64,000 nt of DNA, taken from Lasiosphaeria ovina (lineage: Eukaryota > Ascomycota > Sordariomycetes > Sordariales > Lasiosphaeriaceae). Location of the stretch: positions 2,294,001 to 2,358,000 of the forward strand of contig JAULSN010000003.1 in assembly GCA_033439765.1 (NCBI GenBank). Reading direction: 5' to 3'. This document shows, in pieces, positions 35,319 to 44,904 of this stretch (within the stretch, counting starts at the first letter, position 1; the number at the start of each line of letters is the position of its first letter). Under the pieces are notes generated by a model that had not been told where the DNA came from, searched no databases, and saw only the letters and a list, made by a program, of their open reading frames with translations. The translations under genes were made by a program, and so were the position numbers.

Positions 35319-37518
35319 ATGGCCTCTCCAGACGACCTGGAGCTTGTCAGAGCGACCATTTGCTCCATCACTGGCCATGAAACCGCTCGCGAGGGTCAGG
35401 TCCAGGCCGTGGCTCGCCTGGCATTCGAAAAAGCTGACACCGTGCTCGTCGCTGCCACCGGCTACGGCAAAAGCGCAGTTTTATATGCCTGTTCATCGCT
35501 ACTGAAGAAGATCACGGTACAGATTGTGCCGTTAACGAAGCTGGGCGAGAATCAACGGAATGCGATCGCGAAAGACGTTACGGGCGCAAATCCTATATGG
35601 ATCGATGCCGATACGCATCTTAAGGCGAGTTGCGAATGCCCTGTCTTCTTCTTTGGTCGGTAACTAACTCCCTCTATTAATAATCTAGAATCGAGAGATA
35701 TGGAACGAAGTCCGCGACGGAAAATACACGCACGTACTGCTAAGCCCTGAATAAGCCGTCAGCGCCAAATTCAAGGCCGTTTTGAGGGACCCGGGCTTAC
35801 ATACACGTATCGGGCTTTTCGCTATTGACGAGCTACATATCGTCGGGGAATGGCGGGGATTCAGGGAGGAATTCACATACCTACATTCTTTAAGGGCCTT
35901 ATTACCTCGCGCGATTCCCTGGTTTGGTTGTACAGCGACTCTCGACCGGGACAATCAGGAATATATCCTCAAGCATGCCGGCTTCGATCAACAACGCCTC
36001 AAAATCATCAGGACCTCTATTGACAGGCCGGAAATCTCTATCGTCGTCCAGCCTCTGGTACGGGGATATATCAATGACTTCAGGCGCCTAGATTTCCTTC
36101 TCGAGGGAGCAACAAGCGCCACAGTCAAGGAGATTCCAAAGACCATTATCTATATCGATAGCAAGCCGAAGCTCTTAGAAGCTCGGTATTCCTTATGCCG
36201 TTATATACAAGAAGTATGTGGTTTTTCCAAGGAGTTTTCTCGGAAGGTTATCCAGCGTTACGACGCTGATGTCCGCGATGCCGATAAAGACCTCATTTTC
36301 AATAGCCTCGCTTCGGTTGATACAGACTGCCGTATTGTAATGGCGACAGTCTCTCTTGGAATGGGGATGGACCTTCCTGACGTTATTCGCGTGGTCCAAT
36401 TCGGCCTGCCTCGTACCCCGAGCCTCTCCGACATCTGGCAACGAATTAGAAGAGCGTTGCGGAATAAAGAGAAGGCATCACGGCAGGGATTTTCTCAGGG
36501 CACGGCCTATATATTCGTGCCGTACTGGGCATTCAGTCAACTCGGTTCGCTCGAGAAACCTGCTACAAAACCAAAGGCACCAAGGCGACAGCCCCGAGCT
36601 CGTTAATAGAATATACCTGTTGTTGTAAGCCGGCTTCGAACTATGACCTTAGTCGATCGGGATCCTGAAGACGATAAGACTAGTCAGGCTAGTCAAGGAA
36701 GTCAGCTTAGTCAAACATCATAGGCTGAGGCTGAGGCTAAACAGCTTCAATAGCAAGAAGAGGCCCTGGTCTTGAACTCATAGGGACTTTGGGACTTTGA
36801 AGCTCGTTTGAAGTGGTCCAAGCAGGACCTAGCGGCGTAGGAAAAGCTCACGCCAGTTATTAGAAACTGGCTAAATAGCAGCTGCTTCCGGGCTTATATT
36901 CTTGAATATCTTCAAGAGCTTGACGACCCTGACCTGGAATATAAGTATGTAGTAAACCCGGAGCTTTGTTGTAACGGAAAAAACTGCAATCGATCGCTCG
37001 GCCGCGTCCCGGTAATGGTGCCCCGGAATAAGGGCCAAGAGAAGCCAACTGTCGGCTTACTTGCGAGCTTTGCGTTGTTGTAGCTTGAAGACTGGTGTAT
37101 AGAACAAGCATAAAGGCTTGTACCTAAAGAACATCGCCATTTTGATGTTGTTGGCGATATGTGGATGGATCAGAAACTTCAATACGGAATTGCCCGTTTA
37201 TTTGCCTAGGGACCTAGAGGAAAACAAGAGCTTCCTTTCAAGGACGTACCGAGCCTTGTTCAGAAGCTACCTAGCGTTAGGGACTAGGAGTACCTCGAAG
37301 ATAGAGGCGGCGACTTGGTGAGCTTCTATATATAGTCAGTCGCTAGGGTTCATAAGTTGTGGAATGAAGGAAAGAAAAAGAAGGCAGTTGAGAGGGCCGC
37401 AAAGGCTGTAGCAAAGGCAGCGGTTACGCCAAGCAATATCGGGTCTTTAACCCCTAACGACCGCCGGAAGCGGGCGGCCGAGTCGTCGAATCCCTTCGCC
37501 ATACCAGCTATAAAGTGA
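35319..37518 (+). pseudogene. RecQ-like SF2 helicase of the transposon, with 12 in-frame TAA/TAG codons
   Basis: Exon 1 (35319-35624) joins exon 2 (35689-37518) across a 64-bp intron with a GC donor (GCGAGT), CTAAC branch and CTAG acceptor; phase 0 is kept. The frame is 711 codons to TGA 37516. Helicase motifs are plain: Walker A AATGYGKSA, DExH box AIDELH, CTATLD (motif III), VSLGMGMDLPDV (motif V). Motif VI is QRIRRALRN, lacking the usual glycines. The C-terminal ~300 codons form a basic, Gln/Ala-rich region of unknown role. In-frame stops are at 35752, 36604, 36607, 36721, 36751, 36781, 36838, 37081, 37111, 37207, 37285 and 37333, all TAA or TAG, mostly where Gln would fit; no TGA or frameshift occurs. 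Translated normally, it is dead after about 123 codons. Confidence 0.8.
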
Positions 37519-37666
37519 TAAATCGCATCGGAATGATCGGCATATATATATAATATATAGAAAAGAGTAATAAAGAAGAAAGCGACGGTTTACAGTATAT
37601 GTAGCACCTATAAGAGTTAATACGGGAAGGGGGGTCTGGAAAAACAAATCCATTAAGATATATAGT

Positions 37667-37937
37667 CACGTGATGTAAGAGAGGGCAGGTATGCCTGATC
37701 AAGGTGGTCACAATGTGGGCAAGAAGAAGGGCGAGCAATGAGTGGCATTGGCGTAAGACTTCAACCTGGCCCTCGCAAAGGAAGGTGGGCGAGGGCCACT
37801 GCTTATATACATGTTCAGGGGCTCTGTTCCTTGTGACGGCAGTGGTTGTGCCAACTGGCAGTGGTCTGGCCAGTTGGTGACAGGTGGTGGGCGCACACAA
37901 AGGTGTGCGCATGTGCTTGGGGTGCTCTTTCCTTACA
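37667..37937. mobile_element. 271-bp nested insertion, solo-LTR-like, with 5-bp target duplication
   Basis: ATAGT flanks it on both sides (37662-37666 and 37938-37942). Near its ends are TGTAAG (37674) and CTTACA (to 37937), an inverted pair of the kind found at LTR termini, although the left border lies 7 bp outside (CACGTGA). A TATA-like tract on the minus strand (about 37800-37812) fits an LTR promoter. It interrupts the DUF6589-like gene after the codon at 37938-37940 and so is younger than the host transposon. It could also be a small non-autonomous element. Confidence 0.6.
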
Positions 37938-39551
37938 ATAGTTCAATTCTATATGAAAGAATACAGGTACTGGAAGCATCCACTTCTTCTACTCCCACAC
38001 TTCACTAGCCTCTAGCTATGAGTTAAGGATACGGCGAATAAAGGATGTAGTCTTTTGGTCCCCGTAAACGAAGATAAGTCGGTCGATATATTCCTTAAAC
38101 TCCAACCGGTACTTGAAAAGTTCCTCATACAGCTTATAAACACCAGAAATAGTACCTTCATCCTCGAAAATAGCTCCTAGTTATATATAGGGAGACTGCT
38201 GGTATAAGACTCTCTTGACGGCAGGTATTGGAGGGACCTCATCGTCAGACTTGAAGATCTTCATAAAGGAGTACTTCATAAGCCACCGAGAGGCGTTAGT
38301 AATGGTTTGACGCCTCGGGAGGATATATTTAATAACCATTTGACGAGTAAAAGGACTCGTACGGTCAATGCTTGACTAGTTATAAGGACCATTGAATTCC
38401 GGGCATATAATAAGGAGGGAAGTCGTGAGGTTAATAAATTAATCCTATTTACCGCCGGCAAGCTCCTGAATGCGGTTCTTGAAGTTGAAGTTATCGTATA
38501 TAATAACACCATTAGGATCGTGAGCGACCTTCTTAATAGCCCTCACTACCGTAGTCGCCATTCCGTTCAGCATTCTATTGAGAGTCCAGTATAAGGAAAC
38601 AATGCCTAGGTGGTTGAGGGTCTCGATCATACGGCGGGCGGTGCCATTTGCAAGGAGGTAAAGACCGAGAAGATCTCGCAAATAACTGGCTTTGTTACGT
38701 GCAACGCCGCCGAGTAGGAGAGAAACGACGAGGTAAATTTGGCTCTTGAAGTTATCGTCGGCCCGTATACCGGGGATCTCTTTATCTGCGATCCACTGGC
38801 TCTGAAGAACCTGTGATAGGAGCTTCACAGTACTAGGCGCTGAAGTCTTCAGCCGAGGCCAAGCATCATGAAGATGTTCACCAATCCAGCTAGTATTGCA
38901 GAGATCGGCGACCAATGTTGGATTGTTCTTTTGCTGATCAAGGGGCTTGAACTCGCTGAAGGAGGGGGTCTCTTGCAAGGACTTCAACTCCTTACGAATA
39001 TTGGTGGCAACATCAGTCGAATTGATCTCATGGCCAGCCTCCCGAACAACAAGATCTCTCTGAGCGAGGGCATTCTGCAACTCGGGTTGCAACAACACGC
39101 GGCGCAGGTAGCCGGCCCGGCGCGTATTACCGACCCAGGCCACCAGGAAAGACTCGAAGTTGAATGTGCTAGTGCCCTCATCTTCCTGACGTCGGTTCCG
39201 AGCATCTAGGCGCCGCTAGAGCCTGATTATCTCGGAAATAATGTCTTCTTGCTCAGGGTCTTCTTGCTCAGGGTCTTCTTGCACAGGGTCTTCTTGCTGA
39301 GGGTCTTCCTGGCGTTGAGGGCTCGAGGGAGGGGGCTGCGACAGGCTGGAAGACTGCGCATGACCACGCTAGTTGGCCTGAAGGTATCGCCGAGCCCGTG
39401 GAGGAGGTGTAGAGCTTGAGGGAGGTTCAGAGAGGCCCGAGGAAGAAGGCCGAATCGGGAGCGAAGAAATTCGCGATGGTCCGGCGCCTCTGCGCCACGA
39501 AGGCGTGGGCGGGGGGAGCACCGGGACTTCGTCGCTGTCGGAATCGTCCAT
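37938..39551 (-). pseudogene. DUF6589-like gene, candidate transposase, with 8 in-frame TAA/TAG codons and a 3' insertion
   Basis: From ATG 39551 a single frame runs 538 codons to the nested insertion at 37937, with no frameshift and no TGA. The N-terminus is Ser/Pro-rich with a QEDPEQEDPEQED-type acidic repeat. The conserved half contains LRDLLGLYLLANGTARRMI, VIIYDNFNFKNRIQELAGGK and, later, RLIFVYGDQKTTSFIRRI. The YDN-x-N and GDQ-x-T pairs are what I associate with fungal DUF6589 proteins. Two hydrophobic strands each ending in Asp would suit an RNase-H-type (DDE) active site, an inference. Stops: 39369, 39216, 38445, 38439, 38376, 38181, 38016 and 37989 (lowest base of each codon). The C-terminus is cut off by the insertion. 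Confidence 0.7.
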
Positions 39552-39710
39552 TTTCTATCGCCAAAATTAACACCGTTGAAAAGCGCCGATTCTAGCGATC
39601 AGAATGATGCATACGACGTATATTTCCGGGCGGAAATGGTGTTGTTGTTCGTGTTCGTGCAATTGACCGCATCAATGCGTAAAGCAAAGAGCAAAAAATC
39701 GAGAATTGCT

Positions 39711-39843
39711 CTCAGACCAGTGTTGGCCCTGATCCCGTTGCTCGAATATAAAAAGTTCTATTGCTTGGGAAATTATTTTTAAAAGTGGGTCTTACGAGCT
39801 ATTCCTAATAGGGAGCCCCCTCCCTCGCCAACACTGGTCTGAG
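39711..39843. repeat. 17-bp perfect subterminal inverted repeat
   Basis: CTCAGACCAGTGTTGGC at 39711-39727 returns as its exact reverse complement at 39827-39843, 99 bp apart. The outer arm overlaps the right terminal repeat, so a piece of the transposon end is present twice in opposite orientation and could fold into a hairpin or offer two transposase binding sites. Confidence 0.85.
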
Positions 39844-39864
39844 TTTACTGAGATAAAGGGCATC
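39837..39864 (-). repeat. Right terminal inverted repeat and target duplication
   Basis: Read from the plus strand, ACTGAGATAA ends at 39856 and AGGGCATC follows at 39857-39864. Read inward on minus it is TTATCTCAGTAA, then ACTCAGACC. Confidence 0.9.
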
Positions 39865-40195
39865 TGTTGATGCCACATTTATTCCTAGGAGCACGTGTTG
39901 AGTTCAAACCAAACCCCCGTGGCTATAGATGCCGTGACATAATTATGTAGGTAGTAGGGAAGGTCCGACGGGAGAACTTTCACGTTTTATGAATGTCATG
40001 AAGGTATGACTACACACAAGTTGGGAAGCACCTTCCGTCCAGTCCACGACACGGAGCGATGGAAAAGACGGCGTGAGTTTCGAGCTTGGGACCCAAGCAC
40101 AGATTTTCTTCCTCTGTCTTCCTCTGTCTGATATATCTTCCATCTCGTTTCGCTGCCGACGAATGTTCTTTTTCTTGTCCGACTCTGCATTCTGA

Positions 40196-40780
40196 TTCAA
40201 AACGGTTGAGACATCCCCCTTTTTTTCTGCGGCCTGCCCAGCCTGTAATTGCCCTGCCTGCCCGGCCTGCCCTCCCTGCCCTGCCTGCTCTGCCTGCCAG
40301 CCCTGCCAGCCGTGCCAGCCCTGCCCTCCCGTCGTCCTCCCAGCCCCCCTGGCGCCAGCCCCCCCGGCCCCGGTCGACGGCTGGGCCAGTATCTCGGCAG
40401 AGGCGGCGGCCGCATCCGCCGAATGGGCGAAGGTCCAAGCGATAACGAACATTGTGGCCGCTATCGTGGTGGCGGCGGGCGTTGTGGTGGCGCTGCTCAC
40501 CTTCCTGGACGGTGCACCACGACAATGGATAAGCCGTACCATCCGCCGTTCTCGCCTGGCCCTAGCCGGGACCCCGGACCCAGCTCCCGCCGCCCCCCAC
40601 CAACCCCGTGGCCTGGCCGCGGACATCGCGGACATCGCGGCGGCCGCCGCCGCCGCCCATGCCGCCGCCACCGCCTTCGCCGGTCCCGGGAACGCCGCCG
40701 TTACAGCCGCCACCGCCGAGGTCGTTGCCGCCGCCAACAGGGCGGCCGCTTGTCTTCCGCCGCCGCCGACTCTGCAGTAG
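40196..40780 (+). CDS. Doubtful Cys-Pro repeat protein with one membrane segment
   Basis: The frame is open from 40196 and stops at TAG 40778-40780. It reads a Cys-Pro-Ala/Gln tract (units such as CPAC and CQPC, about ten cysteines), a Pro/Ala linker, then VDGWASISAEAAAASAEW and a hydrophobic helix AAIVVAAGVVVALLTFLDG, followed by an Ala-rich tail. The order looks protein-like, but no ATG precedes the Cys tract, so an upstream exon would be required, and GC-rich repeats keep several frames open here. The longer opposite-strand frame is poorer in composition. Confidence 0.25.
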   Translation, partial: FKTVETSPFFSAACPACNCPACPACPPCPACSACQPCQPCQPCPPVVLPAPLAPAPPAPVDGWASISAEAAAASAEWAKVQAITNIVAAIVVAAGVVVALLTFLDGAPRQWISRTIRRSRLALAGTPDPAPAAPHQPRGLAADIADIAAAAAAAHAAATAFAGPGNAAVTAATAEVVAAANRAAACLPPPPTLQ

Positions 40781-40817
40781 CAGCAGCAGCAGCAGCAGCA
40801 CCAGCACCAGCACCAGC
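40781..40817. repeat. CAG/CACCAG microsatellite
   Basis: About seven CAG units followed by CACCAG units. Confidence 0.85.
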
Positions 40818-42088
40818 TGCAGCCGCAACTGCCGCCATTGCCACACGAGCGCCAGACCGGGCTCGGCTCCCGTTTTCGTCGCAACTCGCGAATTCCCATC
40901 CCGGACCCAGAGAGAGGGCAAAGGTATAAATCTAACGCGTCTGAGACTGTCGTGGAGGCCTCTAACTTTATATAAGTAGTCGGACATCGACAAGGGCGAT
41001 CAGGGCAAGCAGCTCTGATACGGCGCCGGCGACGCGTTAAAGCGGTCATTTATGGACACTGATCTTCCATTCCGCCAACCCCCCCTCCCCTTCATTCCGC
41101 ATATCAACCCCCTTGGACCTGACGGCTCAGAGGGCCTGTTTACAGGCGAGCTAGATGGTCGCCACTGTCACACGGTCCAAGCTTACCCGGTTGTGTCCTC
41201 TCACTCCTGAGCGTAGTATGGCTGTTGTGCTGCTGGTTAGTGGGCAATGATCTGGTCTTAGCGCCGGGGAGCCTACGTTCCGAAAACCCTGTTCTTTCTG
41301 ACATCTGCGGCATCTCCGATGGAGCTCTGCCAACGAGGAGGAAGGCAGGTCAAGGGGTGGACAGCAAAGTCGCACTCTACCCCTCCGCGTGGGGCTGTCT
41401 GGGTTCATCAAAACATTCAAGATGAAGCCAAGTAGAGGCGCAAATGGGGGTTGGATTCGCGACACAGGAATCGGCGAAGAGCAGCACGTACCGACCAAAT
41501 GGCCTTCGTGGTTTGCCGGCGACACCATTGCGTACGCCTATTGTTGGCCAGCCCATTCAGTTTATGCGGAAGTAATCGCAACAGAGCAGCCATCGGTGGT
41601 CCCGCCAACGTCACAGGGCCGCATGTCATAACATCTGCTGGTTGCTGAAGTTACCCCCCAGGATCCAAGGCGATCCAAGACCTTGGTGAGCGGGTGTGGG
41701 GGTAGCTTCACCAGTCCAGAGGCCAGTTCCGTCTGTGCACTTGGGATTATCGCGTTCCTGTCGCTTGGTATCGTCAGACGTATCTCCAAGTGACGCTTCT
41801 TATCTCGCGCGAGAGGGTCCTGAAGCTCGAACGTCGCAGTCAAAAATGCCCGGATAGTGTGGGTGAGAGCCCACAGCTGACTACCATTGTCACTCTACAA
41901 ACTACAAATACATCCCGGTCGCAATTGCCAACGTCGCAGCGGGCCTCGTGCACTTTGAGAGTCGATGTAGCCCCAGGTAAAACGACCGACTGACACCAGA
42001 CCATATCCGGGCCGCTGCCTTGGCATATCACACACGCCGTTCCACTCTCCTCGTCCCGAACCAACAGGCCGCCGCGGAGCCCGACACG

Positions 42089-43752
42089 ATGGCCGAAATC
42101 ACCCCCGTCACCGAGTGGCCGGACTGGCACGACAACCTCGACGGCGGCGACCCGCTCACGCAGAACTTTACGGCCGCCTATGACAAAGCATGCTCACCTT
42201 CTTGGATCACCATGCCCACAGACTAGCGACTGAACCAGGGCGACCTGTGCTGGATGCTCGTGTGCACGATCCTATGCTGGCAGATCACGCCGGCCATCGG
42301 CTTCCTGTACGCGGGCATGCACCGGCGCAAGGCCGCTGACCATGGTGCTGTAGTCGCTGTTCTGCTCGTGCGCCTGCGGCAACCAGTACTGGGTGTACGG
42401 CTACTCGCTGTACGAGGCCCGCACCACCAACCCCATCCTCGGCGACCTGTCGCTGGCCGGCTCAAGAACGTCCTCACCCAGCCGTCACAGGCGAATGCTG
42501 ATATTCCGGATATCCTGTGTGAGTTTTTTTTTTTCGGGTGACATGGGTTTCGGGGTTCGTGGTACTGACGGGTGTAGACGCGGCGTTTGGGTTTATCTTT
42601 GTCTCGGCCATGGCCATGATCCTCGCGGGCGCCATGCTCGAGCGTGGCCGGCTGTGGGCCATTTGTGTACTACGTGTAAGTCGAGAGGGCAAGCCAACCC
42701 AGCTTCTCATGACCCGCTGCTGATAAGACGTGTCGAACATCCTCGCGTACTGGGAATGGAACCCCAGCGGGTGGCTGTACAAGCTGGGCGTGTACGACTT
42801 TGTGGGGTCCGGTCCCGTACACATTGCCAGCGAGTTCACTCAGCGCACTGGCGTGGTCGATGATGCTGGGGCCGCGCATTAACGACAAGTCGAGCACGGC
42901 GACGGACCGGCGGTTGCGGCTGGCGCACTACAAGCCTCACAGCCCGCTGCTCCTGTGCATCGGCACGTGCTTCATCTGGTTCGGCTGGATCGTCCTCAAC
43001 GGCGGCAGCTCGGCCAACCTGACCATCCGCTCCTTCTACGTCGTCGTCAACACCAACCTCGCCGCCTGCGGCGGTGGCATCGGCTGGATCCTGCTCGACT
43101 ACGCCTACAAGCGCAAGTTCAGCCTCGTCGACTTCTGCTCCGGCATCATCGCCGGTCTCGTCGGCATCACGCCCGCCGCTGGCTACGGTGCGTCATTCTT
43201 TTTCACTCCTTTCTTCCGCTGAGCGGATGCTGACAAAGGTAAACAGTCCCCGTGTTTGTCGCCGCGCGGGTCGGCCTCATCACGGCCACACGCTGCTACT
43301 TCACCGTGCGGTACAAGTACCTGCTCTCGGTGGACGACGGGCTGGACAATTTCGCCATCCACGGGGTGGGCGGGCTCGTGGGGGACATCCTGACGGGGCT
43401 GTTCGCTGCGCAGTTTGTGCCGGCGCCGGACGGCGTGTCCGGGGCGTCGTACGCGGGCGGCTGTTGGAACCACCACTGGAAGCAGCTGGACTTGCAGCTG
43501 GCTGGAGCCACGACGTGCGCCACCTGGTCCGTCTTCGTGTCGTGTCTCCTGAATTTTGTCATCAACAAGATCCCCGGCCTGCACCTACGCGCCAGCGAGG
43601 AGAACGAGGTCTGTAGCTTTGACGCAAAGTATCTCGATGACATCGACTACGAGGAGAGCTACTTTGGGAACGACTACATGATCTCCGAGAGCGGGCCCAC
43701 GCCGCGCACTAGGACGGCGCCGGCATCGGAAGAAGAGACCAAGAAGGAGTGA
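42089..43752 (+). pseudogene. AMT/MEP/Rh-type ammonium transporter, broken
   Basis: From MAEITPVTEWPDWHDNLDGG the sequence follows an ammonium transporter with about 11 membrane helices: CWMLVCTILCWQITPAIGF, QYWVYGYSLY, YDFVGSGPVHIAS (family signature), GWIVLNGGSS, GITPAAGYVPVF, AIHGVGGLVGDILTGLFA and an acidic tail. The frame is damaged. An in-frame TAG stands at about 42350 where Gln fits (MVL-stop-SLF). One-base shifts occur near 42340 and 42460, and about four extra bases near 42840 break the signature helix. The first intron has GC instead of GT. The second half (42850-43752, with an intron at about 43187-43246) is intact. Normally such proteins carry NH4+/NH3 across the plasma membrane. 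It probably gives no full-length product. Confidence 0.75.
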
Positions 43753-44904
43753 TAGAGGGGTGCGATATCGGCTGGCCTTTTGGACATTGATGTTTTGTTA
43801 GGACTGTTAGAGGTCGACATAGAAAGGGGATGAATATATTTGATTCAGAATTCTTTGTATTTTGCTTTATATTACCATGAGATCATGATATATCTTATTG
43901 CCCCCCTTAGAGCTTAGCAGTGATAAAGTAGGAATCAACAAAGCGAGAAGAAACTGGGTTAAGTGGAATTCCGTGGTGGGATAAATGCCCAAGATCGTGA
44001 GGAATTAGTTTCATCTGCAAATGTTTGCGACACAGGATAGTCATCATTTGATGGGAAATTCAGAAACCAAGTTCGAGGCTCAACTTTGATAACAGATTAG
44101 CCCCTCCCAGATATAAGGTTAAACTAGTAGCAATGAAGCCGGGGTAAAGTGCGGCTCTGCCCAGTTATGAGCCTAGGAGAGTATCCTTTCCCTACGAGCC
44201 TCTACAGGACTTTTCTCATAAAGTCCAAGTAAGGTACTCACAAAGCAGTTGGATAATGGGAGAAATTCACCCTTTCATTATTTAGCTATCACAGCTAATT
44301 AGTCAGTAGCACATTTACCGTTGTAAATGCCTTTTCCCTTGACGATGAACGAACCCGACATTCCCAACGTAGTTAAATTAGTAATTCTCGGTAAAGCCGC
44401 CCTTTCGTAAGGCATCGTTCTTGCGCATGATCTTTATGGTAACGGCTTTGTTTGATGCGAGATCGGTAGCACGAGCCACCTCCGAAACCATGCTAAATCA
44501 CCAAAGCCGGCTCCATCCCACGCGGGTGAGCCACCGTCGTGGTTCGTCGTCCAAGGATCAGCCCGGATCATAACCTTTGGCTTCAGAATAGCTCTTTTGA
44601 GCCAGTGCCACGCAGCGCAGACCCATGCCTCATCAGGTCCCCTTTCCCGCAGGCTTGGTATAATTGGGTGGTGGCATTTTCTCCCAATTCCAGCGCGTCG
44701 TCTTCATGTCCGTATGCTCCTTCCTCGCTATCGCCACGCATGTCGATTGTGTCCAGTGATCCCCCTTGGTCTATCTGCTTGTATGGTGGCTTGAGCAATA
44801 CTGTCGGTAGAGATTAATTATCAGTAGCCTTCTCGTCGTTCGATGTTGGAGCGGTACGTTGTAATTAGCGGATTACAGCGGCTGCGAGTATATTGAACTC
44901 CTTG
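43753..44904. other. Intergenic, AT-rich at first, no supported gene
   Basis: About 1.1 kb. AT content is raised in 43780-44500. A frame with coding-like but unrecognised sequence (44539-44814) lies in phase with the pseudogene downstream, separated by TAA 44815 and TAG 44866. Confidence 0.4.

Larger units (their letters stand above)
34708..39864. mobile_element. 5.1 kb DNA transposon with 8-bp target duplication, helicase and DUF6589-like genes
   Basis: The sequence AGGGCATC stands directly outside both ends (34708-34715 and 39857-39864), a perfect 8-bp target-site duplication. The element spans 34716-39856. Its ends are inverted repeats: both read TTATCTCAGTAA inward, perfect for 12 bp, then a short offset and a shared TCAGACC. 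Inside are two convergent genes, a RecQ-like helicase (plus) and a DUF6589-like gene (minus). An 8-bp duplication is typical of hAT-like and Zisupton/KDZ transposons, but no hAT dimerisation domain or BED finger is seen. The ends are well kept, so insertion is not ancient. Both genes carry only TAA/TAG nonsense codons. Confidence 0.85.
39865..42088. other. Intergenic with low-complexity DNA
   Basis: About 2.2 kb. It holds CCTGCC-rich DNA (about 40240-40340), GCC-rich DNA (40560-40770) and a CAG run. One plus-strand ORF is listed separately. From 41050 to 42088 I see no gene; the end should contain the promoter of the broken ammonium transporter. Confidence 0.45.

Noticed and set aside
40601..40780. 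Poly-Ala coding region as an expanded repeat gene
   Set aside because: Several frames stay open because of GCC repeats; coding status cannot be told from this part alone.
39943..41049. Long minus-strand frame of 368 codons
   Set aside because: It consists of Gly/Gln, poly-Cys and poly-Ala stretches dictated by CCTGCC, CAG and GCC repeats; composition is not protein-like and no motif is present.
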